Below, one piece after another: positions 34,411 through 43,000 of a stretch of DNA of 64,000 bases. The notes under the pieces were generated by a model. The model was not told the origin of the DNA and searched no databases. It was given only the letters and a program-made list of their open reading frames with translations. The translations under genes were made by a program, and so were the position numbers. This stretch comes from Paenibacillus lemnae (lineage in GTDB: Bacteria; Bacillota; Bacilli; Paenibacillales; Paenibacillaceae): positions 1 to 64,000 of the forward strand of contig NZ_JABBPN010000021.1 of the NCBI RefSeq assembly GCF_012933385.1. Reading direction: 5' to 3'. Positions within the stretch are counted from its first letter, which is position 1. Every line of letters begins with the position of its first letter.

Positions 34411-37400
34411 CTATTCCTCAGATAACAGCTTTAAAATATCTTCCTCTGTAAAAGAGAAACGAGCTTCCTCCCCTGGCTGAATGACTTCTTCCAGGAGCGT
34501 CTTTTTCTTCTGCTGCAGTTCATACATCTTGTCTTCCATCGTTCCGCGTGAAATGAGCCGGATCACCTGCACAACCTTTTTCTGACCCATTCGATGCGCC
34601 CGGTCTTCTGCTTGTCTTTCTACTGCAGGGTTCCACCATAAATCATACAACACGACCGTATCTGCCCCAGTCAGATTCAGACCGGTTCCTCCTGCTTTCA
34701 TCGAAATCAGGAACAGGTCACGCTGCCCCTCATTGAATTTTGAACAAAGCTCTACCCGATCTGCTGCTGGTGTAGCGCCGTCCAAATAGAAAAACGGAAT
34801 ACCGCGTGTACCAAGCTCTCTCCCAATCAAATTCAGCATTTCAGTGAATTGTGAGAATACCAGCATCCGTCTTCCCGCATTCCTGCAATCATCAATCATT
34901 TCCAGCAGCTGCTGCATCTTGGCAGACGATCCCTTATACCCTTCCACAAATAGAGCCGGGTGGCAGCAAATTTGGCGTAGTCTGGTTAAGCCGGCCAATA
35001 TTTGAATTCTGTGACTCTCAAAATCGTCCTGATCCAGATGCTTTAACGTTTCCTGGCGCAGTTTGGCAAGGTATGCCGTATACAGCTTTTTCTGCTCAGG
35101 AAGCAGCTCGGATATCTGAACGGATTCCACTTTATCAGGGAGTTCCCGCAAAACGTTCTTTTTTAATCTGCGCAGCAGGAAAGGCCGTGCCCTTCTGGAT
35201 ACAGCTTCGCGGGACATATCGGAGTAACTCTTTCGATCCGGGAACAATCCGGGAAACACCGCTTCAAAGATCGACCAGAGATCTTCCAGAGAGTTCTCGA
35301 CAGGTGTACCCGTTAAAGCGAACCGAAAGTTTGCCCGAAGCGCCTTTACCGTGCGAGCCGTTTGCGTATAGTTATTTTTAAAAGCCTGGGCTTCATCCAG
35401 GATCAAGGTGTGAAACTCCGTTTCGGCATACTGATTAGAGTCTTTGCGAAGCAGTGGATAGGATACGATCACCACATCAGCAGCGCCGATGTTTTGAAGC
35501 ACGGCATTTCTTTCTTTTTTTGAACCATCCGCAATAACGACCCGGATATCAGGCGCGAAATTATGCAGTTCATTCTGCCAGTTATACATGAGCGAAGCAG
35601 GAGAAACAATGAGTGCCGGCCGCGCCTGTGAACGGATCTCTGGCAGCACAGATAAGAGATAAGCGATGCTTTGGATGGTCTTGCCGAGTCCCATTTCATC
35701 AGCCAAAATACCTCCAAATCCATAGTGCGCCAAGGTCTTCAGCCAATGGTAACCATACTGCTGATATTCTCTCAGCATCGATGACATACTTGGCGGCAGC
35801 TCAAAATCCAGCAGGTCCGGATGCCTTAGATGCTCCAGCAGCCTGCGGATCGATTTGCCAAGCTTTATGGTCTGTTCACCGTTTCGATCACGGGCATCCA
35901 GAAGGTGAATTCCTCTGGCTGCTGGCAGCCGGAATTGCTGGCCGTTTACGTCTTCGCTCGCCATACCGGTCTCATTCATAAATGCAATGATTTTCTGGAA
36001 CTCCTCCGTCTCGAGGGGAAGCAGTCCGCCTTTTTTTAGCCGATGATACTTTCGTTTCTCTTCCAAAGAACGCAGTACCGCTTGAATCTCAGATTCCTGG
36101 ATACCTTCCATTTGAAAGCGAAATTCCAACCAATTACTGCGTTCGTCGATATTGACCGAAATATGGGGCGGCTCATGATTCGTCACTAAACGCTCTTTAA
36201 CTGCTGATGTTGCATAAATCTGAGCAAGCTGTTCCAGCTGAGGAACGATGAAGTATAGAAAATCAAACTCATGATCTTCATCCTGCATATAAAAGCCGCT
36301 TTCCGTTTTAGTAAAAGCCTCCATTTCCAACAGCTGCAAAATACGAGACTCTTTCTCCCCTTCACGGATCAGGATACGGCGCTCTACCTGACGAGCTCTT
36401 TCTTCTTCAAGAGGGTTCAAGACAATATCCCCGTACTGAAACTCAACACTTACAAGCAGCTTGTCCCGCACACGGTCCAGGTAAATGCGAGCCTTCAAGG
36501 GAGTTTGCAGAATTCGATCAGAAACCGCCTTTTTCATGCGAACATCGCCGAGCTTCATCAGTCCAGGAACGACGCGTTCCATAAAAGGCTCCATTTGATT
36601 AGGAGGAATATGGATGGAATCCGAGTTCTGCTCCAGAAGCAGCCGCTGTAAACTGGACAATCGGGTACAATCCTCGGCTTTCAGCTTCATGAATTTCCCT
36701 TTCCAGAGTGCCATACGATAGACTTCCAGCAGAGTGATATCACGAAGGCCTTTAACAAGTAATCTAAACCCTTCTTGTTCGTTCTGATCAAATTCAAACT
36801 GCAGCGGGAGTGGTTCATGAACATAAGTTATTCTGTTATGCGTCTTGTTACTGTCATTCACCTGAACCCGCTTGGCCTCACTTAATGACTTAACCATTTC
36901 TTCCCAAGCAGATGGAGGAATCGGAAGTGTTCGAACATCGTGGATCTCACCTGTGTACAATGTCCCTATGGCTTCTCGCTGCAGCTTTTCATCTTTGCGT
37001 ACATCCAGCAGCCGCTGGAGAATCTCTTGATCTGCCTCAGCGAAGCAGTGCTGGCTTGGATCGTAAGAGAAATATCGTGAAATGACACAATGCTCCCCCC
37101 GCTCGTAATGCGATAGAAATTCCCGAATATCTGGTACTTTATATCCTTTGCCAGGTCCGATCTTCAATTCGATACCAAGCAGATTGTCTCGGGGTCCGCC
37201 CTGATAAATGAATACCAGAAATTCCGCATATAATTCGGTGCGAAATTCCAGTAGTGCCCGGCTTCCGCTGCGTATTTTACTTGTCGGACCAAACAGCTGC
37301 AGTACCTCCTGTACCAGACTGCCGTTACTTCCGGCAGTATTTACGGAAACCTCCGAATCAACCCACTCTGTCTCATTTTCATACTGATGTTTCTGCATAA

Positions 37401-37692
37401 TCAGATACAAGCTAGCCGCAACATGTTTGCAGTATTTGTCAAATGAAAACTGAGTTGAACATGCACATTTCGCTGCAATTTGACCATCCCTGCGGATCTC
37501 CACAGCCAAATGACAGCTGCCATGATCTCTAACAACTGCTTCGTAAAGCTGTGACTGTTCACTATTTTCGACCAGCACCGCCGTTACTTTTCCGGTCTGG
37601 CAGAATGCCTCACCCTTTTTGCTGGAGCTTATACCACATATGGACTGAATCATTTTTTTATTTATCGATTGAGCAAACCCTGGTTCTCTCAT
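34411..37692 (-). CDS. SNF2-family DNA-dependent ATPase/helicase with SWIM zinc finger
   Basis: A protein of about 1093 residues. The N-terminal SWIM zinc finger is CACSTQFSFDKYCKHVAA near residue 75. A long SNF2-associated region follows. The ATPase core has motif I DEMGLGKT near 660, the DEAQ-type motif II (LILDEAQAFKN) and the helicase C-terminal half with LISMKAGGTGLNLT and DRAHRMGQKKVVQVIRL. It moves along or remodels DNA-protein complexes. The start at 37692 (MREPGFAQ) has GAGGGAG just upstream; the frame continues to 37857 over the neighbour without a ribosome site. It is like the large SWI/SNF proteins common in Bacilli, whose partner is unknown. Confidence 0.9.
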   Translation of the reverse strand: MREPGFAQSINKKMIQSICGISSSKKGEAFCQTGKVTAVLVENSEQSQLYEAVVRDHGSCHLAVEIRRDGQIAAKCACSTQFSFDKYCKHVAASLYLIMQKHQYENETEWVDSEVSVNTAGSNGSLVQEVLQLFGPTSKIRSGSRALLEFRTELYAEFLVFIYQGGPRDNLLGIELKIGPGKGYKVPDIREFLSHYERGEHCVISRYFSYDPSQHCFAEADQEILQRLLDVRKDEKLQREAIGTLYTGEIHDVRTLPIPPSAWEEMVKSLSEAKRVQVNDSNKTHNRITYVHEPLPLQFEFDQNEQEGFRLLVKGLRDITLLEVYRMALWKGKFMKLKAEDCTRLSSLQRLLLEQNSDSIHIPPNQMEPFMERVVPGLMKLGDVRMKKAVSDRILQTPLKARIYLDRVRDKLLVSVEFQYGDIVLNPLEEERARQVERRILIREGEKESRILQLLEMEAFTKTESGFYMQDEDHEFDFLYFIVPQLEQLAQIYATSAVKERLVTNHEPPHISVNIDERSNWLEFRFQMEGIQESEIQAVLRSLEEKRKYHRLKKGGLLPLETEEFQKIIAFMNETGMASEDVNGQQFRLPAARGIHLLDARDRNGEQTIKLGKSIRRLLEHLRHPDLLDFELPPSMSSMLREYQQYGYHWLKTLAHYGFGGILADEMGLGKTIQSIAYLLSVLPEIRSQARPALIVSPASLMYNWQNELHNFAPDIRVVIADGSKKERNAVLQNIGAADVVIVSYPLLRKDSNQYAETEFHTLILDEAQAFKNNYTQTARTVKALRANFRFALTGTPVENSLEDLWSIFEAVFPGLFPDRKSYSDMSREAVSRRARPFLLRRLKKNVLRELPDKVESVQISELLPEQKKLYTAYLAKLRQETLKHLDQDDFESHRIQILAGLTRLRQICCHPALFVEGYKGSSAKMQQLLEMIDDCRNAGRRMLVFSQFTEMLNLIGRELGTRGIPFFYLDGATPAADRVELCSKFNEGQRDLFLISMKAGGTGLNLTGADTVVLYDLWWNPAVERQAEDRAHRMGQKKVVQVIRLISRGTMEDKMYELQQKKKTLLEEVIQPGEEARFSFTEEDILKLLSEE

Positions 37693-37767
37693 AATCTCCC
37701 TCAATTCAATGCATGTGTTTCGTGTGTCATCTCTTCCTTTCATTGTATCAAATACTCCAATGAAAAA

Positions 37768-37791
37768 AAGCCAGTCTCGTAAGACTGACTT
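37768..37791 (-). terminator. Terminator of the Dabb-domain gene
   Basis: AAGTCAGTCT and AGACTGGCTT form a 10-bp stem with one mismatch, then a T run on the minus strand. Confidence 0.85.
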
Positions 37792-37805
37792 GTTCCCGAT
37801 ATTTT

Positions 37806-38105
37806 TTAAAGAAGTACAAGATCTATTTCCTGGAACTGGCTCACTTTTGTTTTCCATTGTTCTTCGACATATGAGATATGTACGGGGTGCTCATTGTAAG
37901 CATCGTATGCTTTTTGATCCGCAAACACCATAGAAAATCCATAGTCATATTCATTCTTGGGACTGACCTGACGAAACACCTCAAATTGCTCTACTCCGGG
38001 AATAGCAGACAATTCCTCTCTGCTCATCCGTAAGAATGTTTCGGATTCATCATTATCTTTTCCAGCAAGCAGTGAGAATGTCACCATGTGCTTAATTTTA
38101 CTCAA
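37806..38105 (-). CDS. Dabb (stress-responsive A/B barrel) family protein
   Basis: A 99-residue dimeric alpha-beta barrel protein. The start IKHMVTFSLLAG carries the family's central His. The last strand region, HPVHISYVEEQWKTKVSQFQEIDLVLL, is also characteristic. Translation starts at TTG 38105, fixed by AGGAGG nine bases upstream. A TATAAT lies about 40 bases upstream. Function in bacteria is unclear. Confidence 0.85.
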   Translation of the reverse strand: MSKIKHMVTFSLLAGKDNDESETFLRMSREELSAIPGVEQFEVFRQVSPKNEYDYGFSMVFADQKAYDAYNEHPVHISYVEEQWKTKVSQFQEIDLVLL

Positions 38106-38191
38106 CCTATTTCTCCTCCTTTGTCTGTTTTCCATATTATAACACCTTTTTTGTTCGAACGCAGACGCTTCTCTACGACCAGAATGGACAA

Positions 38192-38396
38192 CTAATCTTC
38201 TTCTGAATGGATATTCAGAGTCCTTCTTGTCATCGATGACGGATCGATTCCTAATGCCTGGATGGCTAAATGGTTATGAAGCGGTTCATGATCACGAACA
38301 TCCCATCGCAGATGTATTGGATGCATCTTCTGGCGCAGAGCAGGACACCAGCATAATTAATGATGAAATCATCACCATCCATATGTATTTTTTCAA
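38192..38396 (-). pseudogene. Frameshifted small lipoprotein gene
   Basis: A TTG with GGAGAG seven bases upstream opens a frame encoding a lipoprotein signal (MKKYIWMVMISSLIMLVSC, lipobox LVSC) but meets TGA after 34 codons (38292). A second frame continues with protein-like sequence WDVRDHEPLHNHLAIQALG to a TAG at 38192. Removing one G from the GGG run in GCGATGGGATG would join both frames into a 67-residue lipoprotein. It may be a pseudogene, a sequencing error or, less likely, programmed frameshifting. The rest of the 424-base gap between genes holds only the Dabb promoter and a terminator. Confidence 0.45.
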
Positions 38397-38448
38397 GTTT
38401 ATCTCTCCATTCGCTTAATCTGTGACTCACAGCCCATATAAAAAAAAC

Positions 38449-38480
38449 AGCCCGCCACAATAAAGAACTTGTCGCGGGCT
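38449..38480 (-). terminator. Terminator of the DUF368 gene
   Basis: AGCCCGC and GCGGGCT form a 7-bp stem, with further pairing inside, followed by eight T on the minus strand. Confidence 0.85.
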
Positions 38481-38529
38481 GCTGCAGCAGCTTATCTCGG
38501 TAGAAGATATTTAAATGTAATGTGATGTT

Positions 38530-39354
38530 CTACTGCCGTGGCAGTCGTTTAGGTGATCCAAAAAACATAGCAATCGCAAGACCAGCTAAAAAGGTGACCA
38601 CACTGATCAACAATGACTCAACACCGCTATCGACTCCCGGAAATATTACAAACACTGAACCTCCAATGAGACCGATCATAACGGCATACATCATATTCGG
38701 ATACGCAGATAACAAGAATCGGATGCCCTTGCTGCTGAAATAAAACCCGCCAATGACACCGGCACCAATGACCATAATGATCGGAAAATTCATGGAGGTC
38801 AGCGCGTTAATCGCCGTAGGGTATACACCCACCATCAGCAGCATAAAGGAACCGCTGACTCCGGGAAGCAGCATGGCCATGCTGGCCAGCCAACCGGCAA
38901 AGAACATACCAATACCCGTCATCCAATTCAGCGTGATCAGGTGTCCACTTTCTTTATCTGCTTGGATAAATGCGAGCAGTGACATCAATACGATGCACAG
39001 AATCAATGAAAAAATATGTATGCCTGAAAAGTTACGTCTGACATCCGCCTGCCTCACCAGCATCGGAAGAACACCAAGGATCAGTCCTGTGAAGAAAAAT
39101 TGTGTTGGCGCATAATGATGTTCCAGCAAATATTCAATTAGCCGGCTGAGAGACCCGATTGCGATAACCATACCCAGCCCAAGAGGCACAATAAAGGCCC
39201 AGTGACGTTTCCAATCCTTGCTGAATAATCCGCTAATCGCTTCCAACAGCCGTTGATAGATGCCAAGCACAACAGCGAGCGTCCCGCCGCTGACACCCGG
39301 GATTAAGTCCGTCGTACCCATGGCAAACCCGCGAAAAATATTTTTCCACTCCAT
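38530..39354 (-). CDS. DUF368 membrane protein (PopT-type undecaprenyl phosphate transporter)
   Basis: A 274-residue membrane protein with about eight helices. The family signature GTTDLIPGVSGGTLAVVLGIYQRLLEAI in the N-terminal 45 residues is clear, as is a second inverted half, MAMLLPGVSGSFMLLMVGVYPTAI. DUF368 proteins (PopT) were shown to recycle the carrier lipid undecaprenyl phosphate across the membrane; this one is assigned by family. The ATG at 39354 has AAGGAG ten bases upstream. Confidence 0.88.
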   Translation of the reverse strand: MEWKNIFRGFAMGTTDLIPGVSGGTLAVVLGIYQRLLEAISGLFSKDWKRHWAFIVPLGLGMVIAIGSLSRLIEYLLEHHYAPTQFFFTGLILGVLPMLVRQADVRRNFSGIHIFSLILCIVLMSLLAFIQADKESGHLITLNWMTGIGMFFAGWLASMAMLLPGVSGSFMLLMVGVYPTAINALTSMNFPIIMVIGAGVIGGFYFSSKGIRFLLSAYPNMMYAVMIGLIGGSVFVIFPGVDSGVESLLISVVTFLAGLAIAMFFGSPKRLPRQ

Positions 39355-39481
39355 ACTCTCTCTACTCCTTATCTGCGAAAAGATTACAAAAAAAGCCCAA
39401 TCTAGCAACTAAGTCTACCATAACAGTGTAGTAAATACGAATTTATGCAGGTTACAAATCAGCAGTTATTGGATAATAAAA

Positions 39482-39509
39482 GCGCACCCGTTTGATGTTT
39501 CAGGTGCGC
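39482..39509 (-). terminator. Terminator of the RDD gene
   Basis: GCGCACC and GGTGCGC form a perfect 7-bp stem with a 14-base loop, followed by TTTTATT on the minus strand. Confidence 0.85.
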
Positions 39510-39522
39510 AATTCAGGCAGCA

Positions 39523-39918
39523 TCAATCGTATATAACCTCCGTACCTGCGATGAAATCATGAAGAGCGCGTTTATCTTCACGAAAGATAACCATAAACGC
39601 ACTGATGATTGCCCCAATACCTAATGTTAGTCCGTAGATCACACCGCTTACAACATTTCGAAGGAGCATAGTTCCAATGCCAGGAGCTTCCTCGGTATCG
39701 TATTTCTGAATACGGATCCCGCTTATCTTTTTCCCTACCGTTCGACCATTCCAAATGACAGGCAGCAGCAAAGTGTATAATGCAAGCAAAAACTTACTGA
39801 TGGGTTCGTCTTCAAAGTTGCCTGTCATCAAGCCGGCAAGTATTGTAATTGGAAGAGCGATCAATACAGCATCCAATAAACTTGCCCATAAACGGATCAT
39901 AAAACCTGCTTCTGACAA
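39523..39918 (-). CDS. RDD family membrane protein
   Basis: A 131-residue protein with three hydrophobic segments. The RDD motif region FMIRLWASLLDAVLIALPI keeps Arg and Asp, and GRTVGKKISGIRI in the middle is typical. Translation starts at TTG 39918, with AGAGGGGG six bases upstream. The substrate is unknown; some RDD proteins are Na+/H+ antiporters. Confidence 0.85.
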   Translation of the reverse strand: MSEAGFMIRLWASLLDAVLIALPITILAGLMTGNFEDEPISKFLLALYTLLLPVIWNGRTVGKKISGIRIQKYDTEEAPGIGTMLLRNVVSGVIYGLTLGIGAIISAFMVIFREDKRALHDFIAGTEVIYD

Positions 39919-40049
39919 AATAATTCCCCCTCTTTGGTCTCTCTTTATCAAACTTTGAGCGAGTATCTTTTGGCCTTATCTTATTAACACCATTAACAAG
40001 TTAAAAGTTACAGATAAATTTGCACTAAAGCCTCTCACAACAGCAAAAT

Positions 40050-40086
40050 GGCCGCCCCGCAAGATCAGAGATCTTGCAGGACGGCC
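40050..40086 (-). terminator. Terminator of the polysaccharide-use operon
   Basis: GGCCG and CGGCC close a hairpin with an inner GCAAGATC/GATCTTGC stem. It lies 13 bases past the last gene and shares its left half with the hairpin at 10996-11038. Confidence 0.8.
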
Positions 40087-40098
40087 TTCCGCTGAAAG

Positions 40099-43000
40099 TT
40101 AATCTACTGTGTTAAATATATTGAAGATGATCACTGCCGCTTCCGCTCTCGTCATATTGTGCTTTGGCAGGAATTTGTTCGCACCCGAGCCTTGAATGAC
40201 ACCTGCATCTTTCAGTGCCGTTACGGCTTTTAATGCATAGCTCGAAATCTGGGCTTTGTCGGAAAATCCATTCTCAGAACCTCTTACTGGTTCCAGTCCT
40301 GCCAGCATGGCTGCATTGTAAATCATGACTGCTGCATCCTGTCTGCTGATTTCATCGTTTACACCAAAGCTGCCGTCCGGGTTACCATGAACAATACCCA
40401 GTTTTTGTGCACTGGCTATTGGCGTGTACGCCCATGACTGTTGGTCAATATCACTGAAAGCAGCCGATGCCGATTCGTCTAACAGATCCAAAGCAGACAG
40501 CAGTATTTTTAAAAACTCCGCTCTTGTTACCGGGCCGCTCGGATTGAACAAGTCATTCCCCAATCCGCTGATCGCTCCCCTTGCGGCTAAGGCTTCCACA
40601 CTGTTTCTCGCCCAAGAGGTTTGGCTTAAATCCTGGAACGAAACCTTTGCAAACATAGCGCTGAATTGTCCTGGATGTTTTGGCTTGAAGGAGAGTAATC
40701 CTGTTGAGATGTTGTATTTCCCGTTAGGTACGACCTCCAAAGTATTTCGGCTGCTAATCTGATAGACAACAACCTGATTTGGTGTCTCTCCTGCCAAAAG
40801 CTGGTATTTAAAATGAACCTGTACTTTATTCTTGAAATCGCTGATCGGGGTCTCGTCTATTTTCAGTGTCACTTCATAGACGTCTGCATTCCCCAATTTT
40901 TCTGAAGCGGGCTTCGGCAGTGAACTAGAATCAGTTTGAGCAACGGTAAGCTGCACCTTATCCGAGGCAGTTCCTGCATGGTTTATAAGCAGATCTACAC
41001 CTACCGTAATCATCGCCAGCCCGGTATCCATTACGAATGTTTGAATGCCTGCGTTTTTAGCTTGTTTCAACGAGGATACCGGCAAAGAAACATCCACGGA
41101 TTTTGTACTGGCTGAAGGCTGAATCGTAATCGTAACCAGCTTATCCTTCGCAGAGCTTATTGCACGCTGCAATGTGTCCTCGTTTATACGAATGACAGTT
41201 TTACCTGTGTTGTCTGCATCAGCCTTCACTTCGATTTTGCCCGAATTTACAGCCGCCCCGTTGTTAGACCCGGAGTTTCCGCCGTTATTCCCGCCAGCGT
41301 TACCGCCGGAGTTCCCACCAATGTTTCCACCGTTATTTCCACCCGTGTTTCCACCGGAGGTTCCACCGTTGTTCCCGCCATTATTCCCGCCGTTATTTCC
41401 GCCTGGCTCTTCACCGCTGTCTCCGCCGCCTGAATCTTCAGAGGTCACGGTTACAGCTGCAATGTCGCTGTTGGCAGATGCTGCGCTAGAACCATTATTC
41501 ATATGGTGTTCTGTATTTGTGACAACGCAGTAATAGTAAGTGGTTCCTGCTGTCCCAGTTGGGACCTCAATCTCTGGGCCAGTTGCATTTTCAATCGCCG
41601 CGGCGCCATCTGTGCGGTTACTGCTGCTGCTGTACCACTGATAGCTCAGTGTTCCGCTGGCGGAAGCCGCCACAGAAAGCTTCACTGGATCGTTCACTTT
41701 AACCGATCTGCTCTGCGGCTGCTGGCTCAGCACGGGCACTGTTGCGTCATGATACACCCCTACCTCAGCAAGCTGCAGACGATATTGGTTGAAGTCTTTA
41801 GCGTTAATCTTCAGCTTGGCAGCCTCTACTTTAACGTATCGTGCACCGGTTTCCGAAAAATGAAAAGTCTGTGGTACAGCGCCCGGATCAGGATAGCCAT
41901 TCTCCGACGCCACTGTCGTCCAGTTTTGCAGATCTGCAGACAGCTGGATGGAAAAATCAACAGGGAAACTGGCTCCTTCGTTGCCGCTGTCTGTTCTCGG
42001 GAACAAGGTTACAGTCGATATCGGCTGATCCTCACCCAAATCCACGATCGCATACTCCGTATGGTTTTCATCTTTCAGGAACATGCTGCTGGAATGGCCC
42101 ATTGAAATACCTTTAATTGATTGATAGATTCCATCTGTCAGCTTCTGCATCCCCCAGCGATCACCATCGTGATCCACGCTGCTGGAAGCATACACTAGTT
42201 TTCCTAACGCAAGGTTACTGCTCTTGCTGAGGACTTCCAATTTGATAACGGTGTCATTGACATCCCAGGAATCGGAGTCATTCAGTTTGAGCGTCACGCC
42301 TTCCGCAGTCTGGCTCAGCGCAACTTCGTGACCGTTCGATAGCAGCGTTGCGCTGCTAAAGACTTTACCGTCTCGAGGAGACGGAAGCGTTAAGGTTTTA
42401 CCGGTCGGCGGCTTAAGAACATGAATATATTCATAAGCATCATCTGTTGACCGGGTTGCTACTCCCCATTCGATACCTGCTATGGTTGACCTTGCGGGAG
42501 TCGGATATGAAGTGCTTGGGAATGTATTTTTGATCGATTCCTCAATCGGCTCAATAAAACTGCCTACTACAGACATGGTAGATACGACATCTTTTTCAAA
42601 ACCGCCTCCAGCATATGGTCCAGCAGCCCATTGAACACCAAGGCCATCTGTGTTGGTTCCCGCTTGCAGTACTGTGTATCTAAACATGCTTTCCGGTGAC
42701 CAGGTTATGACATCTTTCGTAATCGGTTGTTCCGCCCACCAGTTTCCTGCAAAGGTAGGACCCACACCTCGATTAAATGATGTCCACTGGGTACCGTCTG
42801 TTCCTTTCTCAAACGGGGCCCAGAAGAAGAATTCCTGGTCGCCAATGTCTGTCGTATAAATGTTGCCATAGTAGTTATTTTGGAACATCAGCACATCTGG
42901 ATTAACGTCCTTTACTGTCTTCCGCAGCCTTACGTAATCCACGTAATCCAGGTTGTTACCACCTTCATCTAAATAGATACCGTCAATCTTGCTGCCATAC

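Noticed and set aside
34851-35381. Plus-strand frame of 176 codons
   Set aside because: Shadow of the SNF2 ATPase core in another frame.
41268-41432. Regular short repeats that might suggest a CRISPR array
   Set aside because: They are in-frame Gly/Asn codons, too short, without spacers, and inside a gene.
41503-42105. Plus-strand frame of 200 codons
   Set aside because: Antisense to the F5/8C and Ig-like part of the surface enzyme; no family-like features.
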